From contig NZ_WJNH01000003.1 of assembly GCF_009649735.1 (NCBI RefSeq), positions 186,001 through 250,000 on the forward strand: a DNA stretch of 64,000 nt, in the 5' to 3' direction. Below the pieces are notes generated by a model. It saw only the letters and a list, made by a program, of their open reading frames with translations, was not told the origin of the DNA and did not search any database. Of the stretch, positions 9,879 through 17,990 are shown piece by piece. Origin of the DNA: Salinibacillus xinjiangensis. GTDB lineage: Bacteria > Bacillota > Bacilli > Bacillales > Alkalibacillaceae. The position numbers and the translations under genes are program-made. The first letter of the stretch is position 1. Every line of letters begins with the position of its first letter.

Positions 9879-9986
9879 ATGGAGACAATTAGAGATTTTG
9901 GATGGTTTTTATTACAAATTATTTTAATCATCGGATTTATTGCTTCTATCTTTTACGTTATTATTTCTTTCTTCAGAAAATATTGA
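9879..9986 (+). CDS. Tiny membrane protein (35 aa)
   Basis: METIRDFGWFLLQIILIIGF and onwards, a single hydrophobic helix with RKY at the end. TTAGGAGGA lies 5 nt upstream of ATG 9879. It sits alone between two core repeats. Function unknown. Confidence 0.5.
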   Translation: METIRDFGWFLLQIILIIGFIASIFYVIISFFRKY

Positions 9987-10032
9987 ACATAACTGGAGAA
10001 TTACATTAAAGCATAAGATATGAGAAAAAACA

Positions 10033-10096
10033 TACTTAAGCTAACGGGGACAATAGTTGAACAAGGTGATCAGCATTTTGGTCGTTATTATTTTGC
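10033..10096 (+). repeat. Array core repeat with terminator
   Basis: Core AAGCTAACGGGGACAATAGT with right arm TAGTTGAACAA, followed directly by hairpin TGATCA ... TGGTCG and T-rich sequence. The stretch 10097-10145 lacks the conserved spacer seen in full composites. Confidence 0.75.
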
Positions 10097-10161
10097 ATTA
10101 ATGAAACAATTGTTGGTACAAAATCATCTATATCATAAAATAAGCTAAGGAGGCGTTTTGA

Positions 10162-10461
10162 ATGAAGAAATTACCTATCATATTCTTAACTTTAACATTA
10201 AGTTTTGTTTTGTTTGGTTGTAACAAAGTACAAGAATCACAAGATAAAGCACAAACTGAAGGGAAATCACTTGCAGTTAAAGGACAATACGAACAGAAAA
10301 TCATTATAATGGATTCAGTTGATGAATCATTACCACCAGAGGCTAAAAATGTTCAATCTATGCCAAGTAAAAGTGAACCTCAACAAATTCCTAACGTAAA
10401 TTTAGATGACCCAATTGTAATTACTAAAATGCATTATTCTGAAACCGAAAAACCTCAATAG
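10162..10461 (+). CDS. Small lipoprotein of unknown function
   Basis: A 99-residue product with a signal peptide and lipobox LFGC, giving lipid-modified Cys at residue 20. The mature part is short, polar and proline-rich, with no recognised domain. TAAGGAGG precedes ATG 10162. It stands as a single gene between two cores. Confidence 0.7.
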   Translation: MKKLPIIFLTLTLSFVLFGCNKVQESQDKAQTEGKSLAVKGQYEQKIIIMDSVDESLPPEAKNVQSMPSKSEPQQIPNVNLDDPIVITKMHYSETEKPQ

Positions 10462-10470
10462 ACTTTTTGT

Positions 10471-10498
10471 TTCTTAAACTATCGGAATTTAATAAGGT
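10471..10498 (+). repeat. Array core repeat, degenerate
   Basis: TTCTTAAACTATCGGAATTT then AATAAGG; retains the left arm and part of the loop, 10 nt after the lipoprotein stop. Confidence 0.4.
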
Positions 10499-10506
10499 TT
10501 TAAAAG

Positions 10507-10709
10507 GAGATATTTAAAAGGAAAATATATTATATTCTTTTTCGGCTATTAGTTATTAGCATTATTATCTTTTGATAGGTAATGGAGTTTTTGATGGTGG
10601 TAACCATCTAGAAACAAAAATTTTATCTGTTGGTGCAGCTATCGTTTTTCTTCTATCATATCTAATTTCACAAATTCATCACCTTATTGATTTAGTGAAG
10701 AAGAAATAA
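10507..10709 (+). pseudogene. Small membrane protein relic
   Basis: Behind AAGGAG, the first frame gives KRKIYYILFRLLVISIIIF and then stops; a second frame continues IGNGVFDGGNHLETKIL and a second hydrophobic helix, ending LIDLVKKK at 10709. One frameshift near 10575 would join them into a two-helix protein. No clear ATG/GTG/TTG start remains. Confidence 0.4.
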
Positions 10710-10712
10710 ATA

Positions 10713-10790
10713 TTATTCAACATAAGGGTGCAATAGGTGTACAAGGCGGTCAACATTTTGGTTGAGGGAATGGTAAGTTAGTGAAAAAAG
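10713..10790 (+). repeat. Array core repeat, composite remnant
   Basis: TTATTCAACATAAGGGTGC, right arm TAGGTGTACAAGG, then CGGTCAACATTTTGG, a shortened hairpin, and a short second-core trace GGTAAGTTAGTGAA. Starts 4 nt after the previous frame. Confidence 0.6.
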
Positions 10791-10805
10791 GGAGAGGTTC
10801 ATACT

Positions 10806-10982
10806 ATGAAAAAAAGTCTTTATTATATTTTAGTAGTTTTTTCAGTACTGTATATAATTTCTTTTATTTATTCAATTATCCAGTACGATCAAATTAGGAT
10901 ACTTGATATTGCATCTACTATAGTGTTGCTATGCTCCGCTAAAATGTTACGTAAGAATATGTCAATAAAAAATTCTTATTAA
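10806..10982 (+). CDS. Small two-helix membrane protein (58 aa)
   Basis: MKKSLYYILVVFSVLYIISF and a second helix around residues 35-47, ending with a polar KNMSIKNSY tail. GGGAGAGG lies upstream of ATG 10806. No recognised family. Confidence 0.5.
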   Translation: MKKSLYYILVVFSVLYIISFIYSIIQYDQIRILDIASTIVLLCSAKMLRKNMSIKNSY

Positions 10983-10991
10983 TATAAATGT

Positions 10992-11026
10992 GGCTATTCT
11001 TCAAGATGGAGGATAGCTTATTCTTA
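10992..11026 (+). terminator. Terminator-like hairpin
   Basis: TGGCTAT ... ATAGCTTA with inner CTT/AG pairing, followed by TTCTTATT. Lies just after the 58-residue membrane protein gene. Confidence 0.5.
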
Positions 11027-11086
11027 TTGAAGATAAGGTCAATATAAAAATATGCGGACTTCCATTAAAAGGAGGAAGTATTTAAG

Positions 11087-11476
11087 ATGGTTAAAAGTAA
11101 GTTATTATTGTTTGCACTAATTTTTTCTGTTATTGGTGCTTGTAGTCATCATGACCCAATTAGTTCATTTGAGGGTTATTTTGGTTCAGTTAATACAAAT
11201 AACGAGTTACAATTTGATTGTTCGAAAACAGCTAAAAGAAACCTTAATACAACTACGGAAGAAGGATATAGTTGTATTGTGGAAGTTACTGAAAATACTA
11301 CAATAAAAACTGAGGATGGAGATGTTTTAAGTGTCGACGAATTAAAGAAATGGGAAGCTAACAGATTAAATAAACGCAAAGAGGCAAAAGTCATTCTTAT
11401 TGAGGAAAAAGACATAAATCCAGACAAGGAAAGCAGGGAAGGGCTAAAGGCATCTGAAATAATTATATTGAATTAA
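11087..11476 (+). CDS. Lipoprotein of unknown function
   Basis: A 129-residue protein with signal peptide and lipobox IGAC (Cys 19). The mature part has two further Cys (about 44 and 62) and a lysine/glutamate-rich C-terminus, with the segment VEVTENTTIKTEDGDVLSVD resembling small OB-like secreted domains. AAAGGAGG precedes ATG 11087. The stop overlaps a core repeat. Confidence 0.7.
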   Translation: MVKSKLLLFALIFSVIGACSHHDPISSFEGYFGSVNTNNELQFDCSKTAKRNLNTTTEEGYSCIVEVTENTTIKTEDGDVLSVDELKKWEANRLNKRKEAKVILIEEKDINPDKESREGLKASEIIILN

Positions 11477-11497
11477 TGAGGCAGATTAGTTGAGAAG
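11468..11497 (+). repeat. Array core repeat
   Basis: TTGAATTAATGAGGCAGATTA continuing TTAGTTGAGAAG, the GCAG-type core. It includes the stop codon of the preceding lipoprotein gene. Confidence 0.6.
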
Positions 11498-11565
11498 ATT
11501 ATTCACTATGAAGGATACATTAAATTGTTTCGTCAAATAGGAAAATAATTGAGGGGGGAAGATTG

Positions 11566-12025
11566 TTGAAGGTCAAAATATTTTGTGTTTTGGCTGTTTT
11601 GTTTTTACCATTAATTGGTTGTATCCCACAGAAATCCATCCCCCATCAAATAGTAAATTAGGTGAATTATATGTATCAACTATTAGCGATGCAAGCAATT
11701 GGAACTCCAACCCTCATTTTTAGCGATAACAGAAGATAGTTTTTCTGAGTTGGATGTAACCACGAAAGAATGGGTTCTTACAAAGCTTGATGAAAAGTAT
11801 GAAGAAGTATATGTTTTTGAAGAAGTAAAAGATGATGAAGATAAGTTTAAATATGAAAGCGTTAATGAAAAGGAAACATTAGTGAGGGTTTTTGACGGGA
11901 TGACTATTGATGTTGAGGTTGAACATTATGAAGGTAACAGCGCAACAATTAAGGTGTCTGCAATAAAGGCACCAGTTGATGGTGTTATACCTACCTATGA
12001 AGCAAGTTATAAGGACGGGGAATAG
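11566..12025 (+). pseudogene. Lipoprotein gene broken by two frameshifts
   Basis: A strong RBS (GAGGGGGG) and TTG 11566 start a signal peptide MKVKIFCVLAVLFLPLIGC. The frame stops at about 11659; a second frame carries KLGELYVSTISDASNWNSNP; a third frame, from about 11720, carries ITEDSFSELDVTTKEWVLTK through YEASYKDGE. The open piece 11699-12025 is therefore not an independent gene. Probably inactive. Confidence 0.7.
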
Positions 12026-12055
12026 ACAATTGATAAAAAGGTGCAAGCTGAAATT

Positions 12056-12081
12056 AAAGGGTTCTGTTTTGAGGTGCATTT
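12056..12081 (+). repeat. Left copy of a long-range inverted repeat
   Basis: AAAGGGTTCTGTTTTGAGGT followed by GCATTT is nearly the reverse complement of 13358-13384. The two copies flank the regulator/membrane-protein pair. Internal TGACA/AAATGACA motifs near 12170-12180 and 13300-13317 extend the symmetry loosely. Confidence 0.65.
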
Positions 12082-12307
12082 AGCTTAAATGGCATATGAC
12101 ACGAAAATTGGTCGCGTCGTTTTCTTTTTATTTCCGGGATATTCGATTATTTTGATACTAAATGACATATAAAATGACAGTTGTTTTTCACAGGACAATA
12201 TGTATTGTACACAATAAATAACACGTCAAATTCAGTGTCATTAGGAATGTCAGTTAAATGGATTTAGTTCCATACAATCCCAATTACTTGATATAATTGT
12301 ATAAATG

Positions 12308-12340
12308 CTTATTGAACTAAGAGCAGTTTAGTTTAGGAAG
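12308..12340 (+). repeat. Array core repeat
   Basis: CTTATTGAACTAAGAGCAGT with right arm TTTAGTTTAGG; AACTAA pairs perfectly with TTAGTT around a 7-nt loop. No gene precedes it closely. The rest of 12082-12376 shows no gene. Confidence 0.7.
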
Positions 12341-12376
12341 GATTTAAAATAACGTTGTAGATTAAAAACATCTTCA

Positions 12377-12417
12377 AAAGGGTTAGTTTCTAAATGTTTA
12401 GAAACTAACCCTTTTTA
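12377..12417 (+). terminator. Strong Rho-independent terminator
   Basis: AAAGGGTTAGTTTCTAA pairs with TTTAGAAACTAACCCTTT around a three-base loop, then Ts. It can act in both directions and insulates the downstream regulator unit. Confidence 0.9.
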
Positions 12418-12490
12418 TCTATTGATGATGAATAATAAATAAAAACATTACATAAGGAAAATAATACATTTATTTTATATAAGTTTACTT

Positions 12491-12511
12491 TACTTTTGTA
12501 AAACAAAAGTA
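12491..12511 (+). promoter_or_regulatory. Palindromic operator in the promoter of the Xre gene
   Basis: TACTTTTGT-AAA-ACAAAAGTA is a perfect 9-bp dyad. It lies between a TTTACT -35-like element and a TATTAT -10-like element, the usual place for an autorepressor site. Binding by the downstream Xre protein is inferred. Confidence 0.6.
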
Positions 12512-12548
12512 TATTATGTATGTAAGTAAGTATGTATAAGTAAAAAGG

Positions 12549-12794
12549 ATGGTGTTAGCTGTGAAAGAAGACTTTGGAGATTCTATTGAAAATAAAGTGT
12601 ATGAACACAGGGTGTTAAGGAGAATGTCACAAAAGGAGTTGGCTGATGCTGTTGGAGTTTCTAAGCAAACTATATTTGTAATGGAAAAGAATAATTATTC
12701 CCCTTCTCTTGTATTAGCGTTTAGAATAGCTAACTATTTTGAAGTAGATATTAATGAAATATTTTCATACGTGAGAAAGGATGATATCAAATGA
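12549..12794 (+). CDS. Xre-family HTH transcriptional regulator
   Basis: An 81-residue Cro/CI-type regulator: [20 protein letters not shown] is the helix-turn-helix, and [13 protein letters not shown] the conserved end. Start ATG 12549 lies inside the AAAAGGATG stretch; GTG 12561 is a possible alternative with better spacing. It overlaps the next gene by 4 nt. A palindrome at 12491-12511 is its likely site. Confidence 0.88.
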   Translation: MVLAVKEDFGDSIENKVYEHRVLRRMSQKELADAVGVSKQTIFVMEKNNYSPSLVLAFRIANYFEVDINEIFSYVRKDDIK

Positions 12795-13120
12795 TCGGTG
12801 TACTAAATAATTGGATGTTAGAAAGCTCAAAAAACTTCAATGTTATTGTGGGATTAACGATAGTTTTATATGCAGGATCACTATTAGTGCTATGGTATAT
12901 TGGCAATAAATTTGGTAAACCTGATGAAAGAACAAATAATATTTATCTCAAAATCATTTCTTGTATGTTTACTACACAACTCATTATGAATGCCATTTTT
13001 ATTTCATTAGTTGATCGTAATATCGAATACTTCCGTCAGTTCTTTATTCTATTTCAAGGGATTGTATTTTTAATCGGTGCAATCTATGCTTTTAGACTAT
13101 ATAGAAAAGATTTTAGCTAA
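12791..13120 (+). CDS. Membrane protein, DUF2178-like partner of the Xre regulator
   Basis: A 109-residue protein with three hydrophobic segments (about 18-40, 52-75, 82-102) and a [11 protein letters not shown] motif after the first, as in small membrane proteins coded next to Xre regulators. ATGA overlap with the upstream gene shows an operon. The role may be sensing or signalling; not established. Confidence 0.65.
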   Translation: MIGVLNNWMLESSKNFNVIVGLTIVLYAGSLLVLWYIGNKFGKPDERTNNIYLKIISCMFTTQLIMNAIFISLVDRNIEYFRQFFILFQGIVFLIGAIYAFRLYRKDFS

Positions 13121-13144
13121 TCTTACACAAGAGACATAAAGTTA

Positions 13145-13194
13145 CTTATTTTCACTATCGGGTAAACAATGCTGTCATAAGACAGCATTTTCTT
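13145..13194 (+). repeat. Array core repeat with terminator
   Basis: CTTATTTTCACTATCGGGTA runs into hairpin AATGCTGTC-ATAA-GACAGCATT plus TTTC. Starts 25 nt after the membrane protein stop. Confidence 0.65.
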
Positions 13195-13227
13195 ATGTAG
13201 CTTTCGGATAATGCCATTGTGAAGAAT

Positions 13228-13297
13228 TGTACTTAAAGTAACGGGTGTTTAATTCAAAAGAATCGTCTTATGATTTAAGACGATCCTCATTTTTTTG
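13228..13297 (+). repeat. Array core repeat with terminator
   Basis: GTACTTAAAGTAACGGGTGT, then TTAATTCAAAAG, then hairpin ATCGTCTTA ... TAAGACGAT and a T run. It directly follows another core-terminator unit with no gene between. Confidence 0.7.
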
Positions 13298-13357
13298 ATG
13301 ACATTTAGTGTGTCATTTCATTTACCAATTTAGGTGTAATTTATATGGATATTTTTA

Positions 13358-13384
13358 AAAATGCACCTCAAAACGGAACGCTTT
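13358..13384 (+). repeat. Right copy of a long-range inverted repeat
   Basis: AAATGCACCTCAAAACGGAA followed by CGCTTT mirrors 12056-12081. See that entry. Confidence 0.65.
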
Positions 13385-13402
13385 AAGTTGAAATCTAAAC
13401 TT

Positions 13403-13543
13403 CTTATTGTGCTAACGAGAGCAATAGTTGAACAAGGCGATCAACATTTTGGTCGTTTTTATTTTATCCGATAAATAGTCTAAATATTATGTTAACATTT
13501 GTTTAGGAGCTAATGAACTAACAGAGCACGTTAGTTGAAGAAG
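13403..13543 (+). repeat. Composite array repeat, near-consensus
   Basis: First core GTGCTAACGAGAGCAATAGT with arm TAGTTGAACAA; hairpin GCGATCA/TGGTCGT with T-rich tail; spacer with AATATTATGTTAACATT; second core AACTAAC-agagcac-GTTAGTT, a perfect 7-bp stem. It sits 29 nt before the methyltransferase start. Confidence 0.9.
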
Positions 13544-13572
13544 TTATTTTCGTTAAAGAAAGGGGTTAATCA

Positions 13573-14181
13573 ATGAGGATAATAAAGAAATTTGCTCAAC
13601 AGTTTGAAAAGCCAGAAGGATTTTTAGGGATTATAGCTGGAATGTTAATGTCAACTGTCGGTACTGAAAAGAACAGGTGGACTATTTCATTATTAAATGT
13701 TAGAAAAGATGATAACGTATTAGAAATTGGGTTCGGACCGGGGATCGGAATCGAGCTGACTTCCAAAGTTATTCAAGATGGTAAAATTTTTGGAATTGAT
13801 TACTCAGAAAAAATGTTGCAACAGGCTCAGAAAAGGAATAAAGATGCGATTCAAAAAGGGCAAGTGGAATTAATACTTACCGATGTTCAAAATCTTCCTT
13901 CATTTAATTTGCGTTTTGATAAGGTTTTTTCAATCAACTCCATTATTTTTTGGGAGAAACCAGTTGAAACTTTAAAGGGAATCCGTGAATTAATGAAAGA
14001 AAATGGTATGATCGCTATTACAGTGCAACCCTTTATGAAGGGAGCAACGGAAGAAACAACAAAACAATTAGGCACCAAAATTATTAATCACCTGAAAGAA
14101 GCAGGGTATTCAGATATTAAAATGGAAATAAAGCATATGAAGCCGGTAGCAACAGTATGTGTTCTTGGAGTTAACATATAA
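13573..14181 (+). CDS. Class I SAM-dependent methyltransferase
   Basis: A 202-residue Rossmann-fold methyltransferase. Motif I VLEIGFGPGIGIEL at about residues 50-63, acidic post-I residue in IFGIDYSEKM, motif II near LILTDVQNLP. AAAGAAAGGGG lies upstream of ATG 13573. The substrate is not apparent; the family includes small-molecule and quinone methylases. Confidence 0.85.
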   Translation: MRIIKKFAQQFEKPEGFLGIIAGMLMSTVGTEKNRWTISLLNVRKDDNVLEIGFGPGIGIELTSKVIQDGKIFGIDYSEKMLQQAQKRNKDAIQKGQVELILTDVQNLPSFNLRFDKVFSINSIIFWEKPVETLKGIRELMKENGMIAITVQPFMKGATEETTKQLGTKIINHLKEAGYSDIKMEIKHMKPVATVCVLGVNI

Positions 14182-14192
14182 AGAAGTTTCTT

Positions 14193-14234
14193 TCTATTGC
14201 AGTAACGGAGTGCTATAGCACAATTAAGGAAGTT
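14193..14234 (+). repeat. Array core repeat
   Basis: CTATTGCAGTAACGGAGTGC then TATAGCACAATTAAGGAAG; GTGCTATAGCAC inside forms its own short dyad. Starts 11 nt after the methyltransferase stop. Confidence 0.55.
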
Positions 14235-14280
14235 GAATAAACAGATAATTGTTTTAATAGGTAAGTGAGGAGATACTAAG

Positions 14281-14832
14281 ATGAAAAAGACTATTTTATT
14301 TATTCATAGTGCGGGTCCACAGGAAAGGAAGAAAGGAAGTAGTAATCTTTCAGCATATTTAGAAAAAGAACTTAGGGATAAATTTCAATTTGTTATGCCT
14401 AAGATGCCTAATCCAGAAAATCCAGAGTATGTACTTTGGAAAAATCAGCTTGAAAAAGAATTGAATATGATTAATGGAGAGGTGATTTTAGTTGGTCATT
14501 CGTTGGGGGGTTCTGTCTTATTAAAGTACCTTTCTGAAGAATCATGTAACATAACTTTCCGTGGTTTGTTTATCATCGCAGCACCATACTGGGGCTTAGA
14601 TGAAGATTGGCAGTCGAAAGATTTCACTTTACAAAGTAGTTTTGAAGGAAATCTACCTGTAATACCTAATTTGTTCCTTTATCATAGTCGTGACGAAGAT
14701 ATCGTGCCGTTTAAACACCATAAATCCTATGCAGAAAAATTTCCACAAGCAACCTTACGGGAAATTGAAGGCAGACAACATTTATTTCACAATGGATTAC
14801 CTATATTGGTGAATGATATAGAGAGCTTATAA
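14281..14832 (+). CDS. RBBP9/YdeN-like alpha/beta hydrolase
   Basis: A compact 183-residue serine hydrolase with nucleophile elbow GHSLGGS (about 73-79), acid Asp in HSRDEDIVPF (about 142) and His in GRQHLF (about 162). Size and motifs match the RBBP9/YdeN group of uncharacterised hydrolases. GTGAGGAG precedes ATG 14281. Confidence 0.82.
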   Translation: MKKTILFIHSAGPQERKKGSSNLSAYLEKELRDKFQFVMPKMPNPENPEYVLWKNQLEKELNMINGEVILVGHSLGGSVLLKYLSEESCNITFRGLFIIAAPYWGLDEDWQSKDFTLQSSFEGNLPVIPNLFLYHSRDEDIVPFKHHKSYAEKFPQATLREIEGRQHLFHNGLPILVNDIESL

Positions 14833-14902
14833 TTTATTCTGTTAACCCTTTTTATATTATCTGAGCAAGGTTAGGACATTATTTACTTAGGGGTTATATT
14901 TA

Positions 14903-15312
14903 TTGGAAACGGAAATCAATCTGTTATTAGCAAAAAATATAATAGAAAATGCTGAATTAATAGCTAAGAGAAACAATTAAAAATGACTTTCGCAGTTGTT
15001 GATCTTGGTGGACATTTAATAGCGCTTCATCGAATGGATGATGTGGAATTTATTAGTTGTGGATGTTGCCATTGGTAAAGCCTACACCTCAGTTGCTTTT
15101 AAAGCTTCAAGTGATGATGTTGCCAAAAGGGTTGAGAATTTACCTATGTTTGTTAATGCAATAACAACTGTAACTCAAGGGAAATTTACCCCTCAAAAGG
15201 TGGAATACCTATACTATTAAATGAAAAGGTTATAGGAGCAATTGGTGGAAGTGGAGATGAAGACGTAGAGGTTCTCGAATCTGCATTGGAAAATGTAATA
15301 TCCAATATGTAA
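14903..15312 (+). pseudogene. GlcG/HbpS-type heme-binding domain protein, frameshifted
   Basis: Fragments in three frames reconstruct a small PF03928-like protein: ETEINLLLAKNIIENAELIA, then TFAVVDLGGHLIALHRMDDV, then DVAIGKAYTSVAFK with QGKFTPQ, then GGIPILLNEKVIGAIGGSGD and DVEVLESALENVISN. Disruptions lie near 14980, 15045 and 15200. The open piece 15038-15220 is only its middle. From 15313 to 15462 I see nothing further. Confidence 0.75.
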
Positions 15313-15462
15313 AAATAACTGTTAACACTCACTTATTAAGATAATTATAGTTTTTAGTTATTTTTCGTGGTTAGAGTTTAAGGAAAAATCTTTCTATATA
15401 TTGGGAGTCCTTGTCCAGCCCCTACAAAAGATAATCTTTTAGTAACAATTCTCTTTTATAAT

Positions 15463-15545
15463 TCTTATTAAACTAAAGGGGTGCGTTTCTGGAAGCAAGT
15501 AGGAACGCTAATTTTACTATGTAAGCAGGAATGTTTCACAACAAA
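15463..15545 (+). repeat. Array core repeat with terminator and second core
   Basis: CTTATTAAACTAAAGGGGTG merges with hairpin GCGTTTC ... GGAACGC (15483-15508) and a T-rich tail; a second-core trace GTAAGCAGGAATGTTTCACA follows. Confidence 0.65.
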
Positions 15546-15584
15546 TCAATTTGATGAAGGGTAATAAAAGAAAGGAAATATCTT

Positions 15585-16061
15585 ATGGTAAGTTTAAATC
15601 AAATTCAATTAAAGTTTGTTGAACAAAGTGACAGATTGCAGTATTTTGATTACCTTCTCTTAGCTGATGAAAGTGAATTAGTAGTTAATAAATACATAAA
15701 TCACGGCGATATGTATTCTGTTTATTATAAACAAGAAATAGTTGGTGCAGTCTTATTTACTTATCATTCACAACAAGTAGTTGAATTGAAAAACATTGCA
15801 TTAGATCCTAAATACCGTGGTAGAGGGTTGGGGAAAGTTATTATTAATGAGGCATTTAAAATATATAAAAGAAAAGGTATAAGTAAAGTAATAGTTGGAA
15901 CAGCAAACTCCAGTATTGGGAATTTAGCATTCTATCAAAAAGTGGGTTTTAGAATGGTTGAAATTAAAAAGGACTTTTTTAAAGGGTATCCTGAGCCTAT
16001 TTTTGAAAATGGAATTAGAGCTTTGGATATGGTTATGTTCGAAAAAATAATAATTGAATAG
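15585..16061 (+). CDS. GNAT family N-acetyltransferase
   Basis: A 158-residue acetyltransferase; the acetyl-CoA loop is PKYRGRGLGKVIINEAF (about 80-96), with the second motif NLAFYQKVGFRM near 113-124. AAGAAAGGAAA precedes ATG 15585. Substrate unknown. Confidence 0.88.
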   Translation: MVSLNQIQLKFVEQSDRLQYFDYLLLADESELVVNKYINHGDMYSVYYKQEIVGAVLFTYHSQQVVELKNIALDPKYRGRGLGKVIINEAFKIYKRKGISKVIVGTANSSIGNLAFYQKVGFRMVEIKKDFFKGYPEPIFENGIRALDMVMFEKIIIE

Positions 16062-16155
16062 CTAAACTTTTTAAACAAAATCTTTCATGTTAGTGCATTG
16101 TTTGTTGGTGTCATATTTATTATTTTAGATATTGTGATAGAGAGGAGTATGACAA

Positions 16156-16598
16156 ATGGAGATTATAAAGGGTAAACGCAGTTTTGAATTGGATAAATTC
16201 TTAAAGAAACCCTTGTTTGCACATCTATCAACGTCTTCATCCGAAGGTCCAAGGAATTCACCAGTATGGTTTCTATGGGAGGATAAATGTCTCTGGATTA
16301 TCGGAACACCTGGAGATACTTTTTATTACGGATTAAGGAACATCCTAGTTGCGCTATCGGTATTGTAGACTTTGATTCTAGAACAGAGAAAGTAATGCAC
16401 GCTGGCTTTAGAGGAAAAGCAACTGTAGAACCATTTGATATTAACTTAGCTAAACGCTTATTCACAAAGTATTTAGGTTCAACAGAGAGTATCTGGGATT
16501 CTAGATTTAAAAATCAAGATCCTAATAATGTCTTTATTCGATTTGTACCTGAAACTGTAGTAGTCAGAGAACAATCGTATAAAGCCGATGGAAGTTAA
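16156..16598 (+). pseudogene. Pyridoxamine 5'-phosphate oxidase-like protein, single frameshift
   Basis: ATG 16156 starts MEIIKGKRSFELDKFLKKPL through SSEGPRNSPVWFLWED and GTPGDTF; the sequence then continues in another frame as RIKEHPSCAIGIVDFD through RFVPETVVVREQSY, ending at 16598. The break is at a five-T run near 16318-16325. The joined protein resembles the split-barrel FMN/heme-binding family. It could be an authentic mutation or a sequencing slip. Confidence 0.78.
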
Positions 16599-16665
16599 TA
16601 CTCAATAAGAACTGATGGTGAAATATCTCGAAATAATGTTTTCATAAAAAGGAAAGGGAGAGGTT

Positions 16666-17127
16666 ATGGATTCGTATCAAATAAAGAAATTAAAACCCGA
16701 AGACTATAATAAGTGCAGTAATATTTGGGATATGGAAAAGAAACCTAAAATGGCTAAGATGTTTTATGACGAATTAGTAAGCGGAAACAGAATTACTTTT
16801 ATTTATACAGAGAATAATGAGTTCATTGGAGAAGGTTCGTTAGTTTTTCAAAACAATGACCCAGACTATACTATTCCAGATAAACGAATTTATCTATCTC
16901 GTATGATTGTTAAAGAAGAATATCAAAATCGTGGAATAGGTGGCATTATTGTTGATTATTTGGTTGATTATGGTGAACAACTTGGATATGAGGAAATAAC
17001 ACTTGGTGTAGATACAGATAACACAAACGCAAGACATCTATATGAAAAGAAGGGTTTTACAACCGTATTATATATTGGCGAAGATGAATATGGTGAATAT
17101 GTAAAACTCCTAAAGAAGTTACAATAG
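16666..17127 (+). CDS. GNAT family N-acetyltransferase
   Basis: A 153-residue product with the acetyl-CoA loop VKEEYQNRGIGGIIVDYLVD (about 84-103) and C-terminal NARHLYEKKGFTT. Start ATG 16666 behind AAAGGGAGAGG. No core repeat lies between it and the preceding broken gene, so the two may have travelled together. Confidence 0.86.
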   Translation: MDSYQIKKLKPEDYNKCSNIWDMEKKPKMAKMFYDELVSGNRITFIYTENNEFIGEGSLVFQNNDPDYTIPDKRIYLSRMIVKEEYQNRGIGGIIVDYLVDYGEQLGYEEITLGVDTDNTNARHLYEKKGFTTVLYIGEDEYGEYVKLLKKLQ

Positions 17128-17161
17128 ATTTCCCGTAAAGTTGGTGAATATGCGAGAGTCT

Positions 17162-17234
17162 TCTACCACTAAATGATAGCTTATCTTGAATGAAGGTTGG
17201 AACCATTACGCTAAATGACAGTAGGTGAGGAAGA
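17162..17234 (+). repeat. Array core repeats, two diverged copies
   Basis: CCACTAAATGATAGCTTATC ending CTTGAATGAAGG and, 30 nt on, ACGCTAAATGACAGTAGGTG ending AGGAAG. Both keep the CTAAATGA left part. Confidence 0.45.
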
Positions 17235-17261
17235 TTAAAATGATTATAAGGTGGTCTTTCG

Positions 17262-17819
17262 ATGTATGGACTAATCGCTATATTTGATGAAAGAACAGAG
17301 GAATTGATAAAAAATATTTGGAAGGAATTAAAAGAAAAATCTATATCGACTTATGCTTATGAAGTGGAAGATAGAAAGCCACATATTACATTAGCAAGTT
17401 ATAACAGTTTAAACAAAAAAGAATTTATCGAACAAATGGATATAACATATAAAAATCAGACAGTTATAGATATTAAATTTAATATAATTGGCTCTTTTCT
17501 CAATTCTGGTGCATTGTTCTTTTCCCCAACTGTTACAAAAGATTTAATTGAAATTCATTCAAACCATCATAAGGATTTTGAGCGTTTTAATGATAATCCA
17601 AATTCATTGTACTTACCTGATAATTGGATACCACATTGTACGATTGCAAATAGGTTGTCTGAAGATAAACTAAATGAAGTATTTAATTATTGTTCAACAA
17701 GATACAGCACTATACTTGGTAAGATAGTTAATGTGGCTTTAATTGATGTATCTGAAAAGCACAAAGCCCCTATAATTCATTCAATAGAATTAAAACATGA
17801 TGCTACTTTATTAAGCTAA
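17262..17819 (+). CDS. 2'-5' RNA ligase / 2H phosphoesterase family protein
   Basis: A 185-residue protein with the two HxTx motifs of the 2H superfamily: PHITLA (about residue 43) and PHCTIA (about 126), in the two halves of the bilobed fold. Members hydrolyse or ligate 2'-5' or cyclic phosphodiester bonds; the physiological substrate is unclear. ATG 17262 follows AAGGTGG. Its stop codon lies inside the next composite repeat. Confidence 0.82.
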   Translation: MYGLIAIFDERTEELIKNIWKELKEKSISTYAYEVEDRKPHITLASYNSLNKKEFIEQMDITYKNQTVIDIKFNIIGSFLNSGALFFSPTVTKDLIEIHSNHHKDFERFNDNPNSLYLPDNWIPHCTIANRLSEDKLNEVFNYCSTRYSTILGKIVNVALIDVSEKHKAPIIHSIELKHDATLLS

Positions 17820-17947
17820 TGGTTAGCAATAGTTGAGCAAGGCGGTCAACATTTTGGTCGTCTATATTTTATCCGATAAATAGTTGGGATATTATGTTAA
17901 ATTGTGGGCAAGGATCTTGAGCTAACTGGCAGTTTAGTTGAACAAAG
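17812..17947 (+). repeat. Composite array repeat
   Basis: TAAGCTAATGGTTAGCAATA with arm TAGTTGAGCAA, hairpin GCGGTCA/TGGTCGT, spacer with GATATTATGTTAAAT, then GAGCTAACTGGCAGTTTAGT and TTGAACAAAG. The TAA of the 2H gene forms its first bases. Confidence 0.88.
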
Positions 17948-17990
17948 AAATCTAAAAGCCTCTGTTTATCTAAATTAAGGTGGGATTTAT

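Noticed and set aside
10992-11026. Riboswitch upstream of the 11087 lipoprotein
   Set aside because: Only a simple hairpin; no conserved aptamer features.
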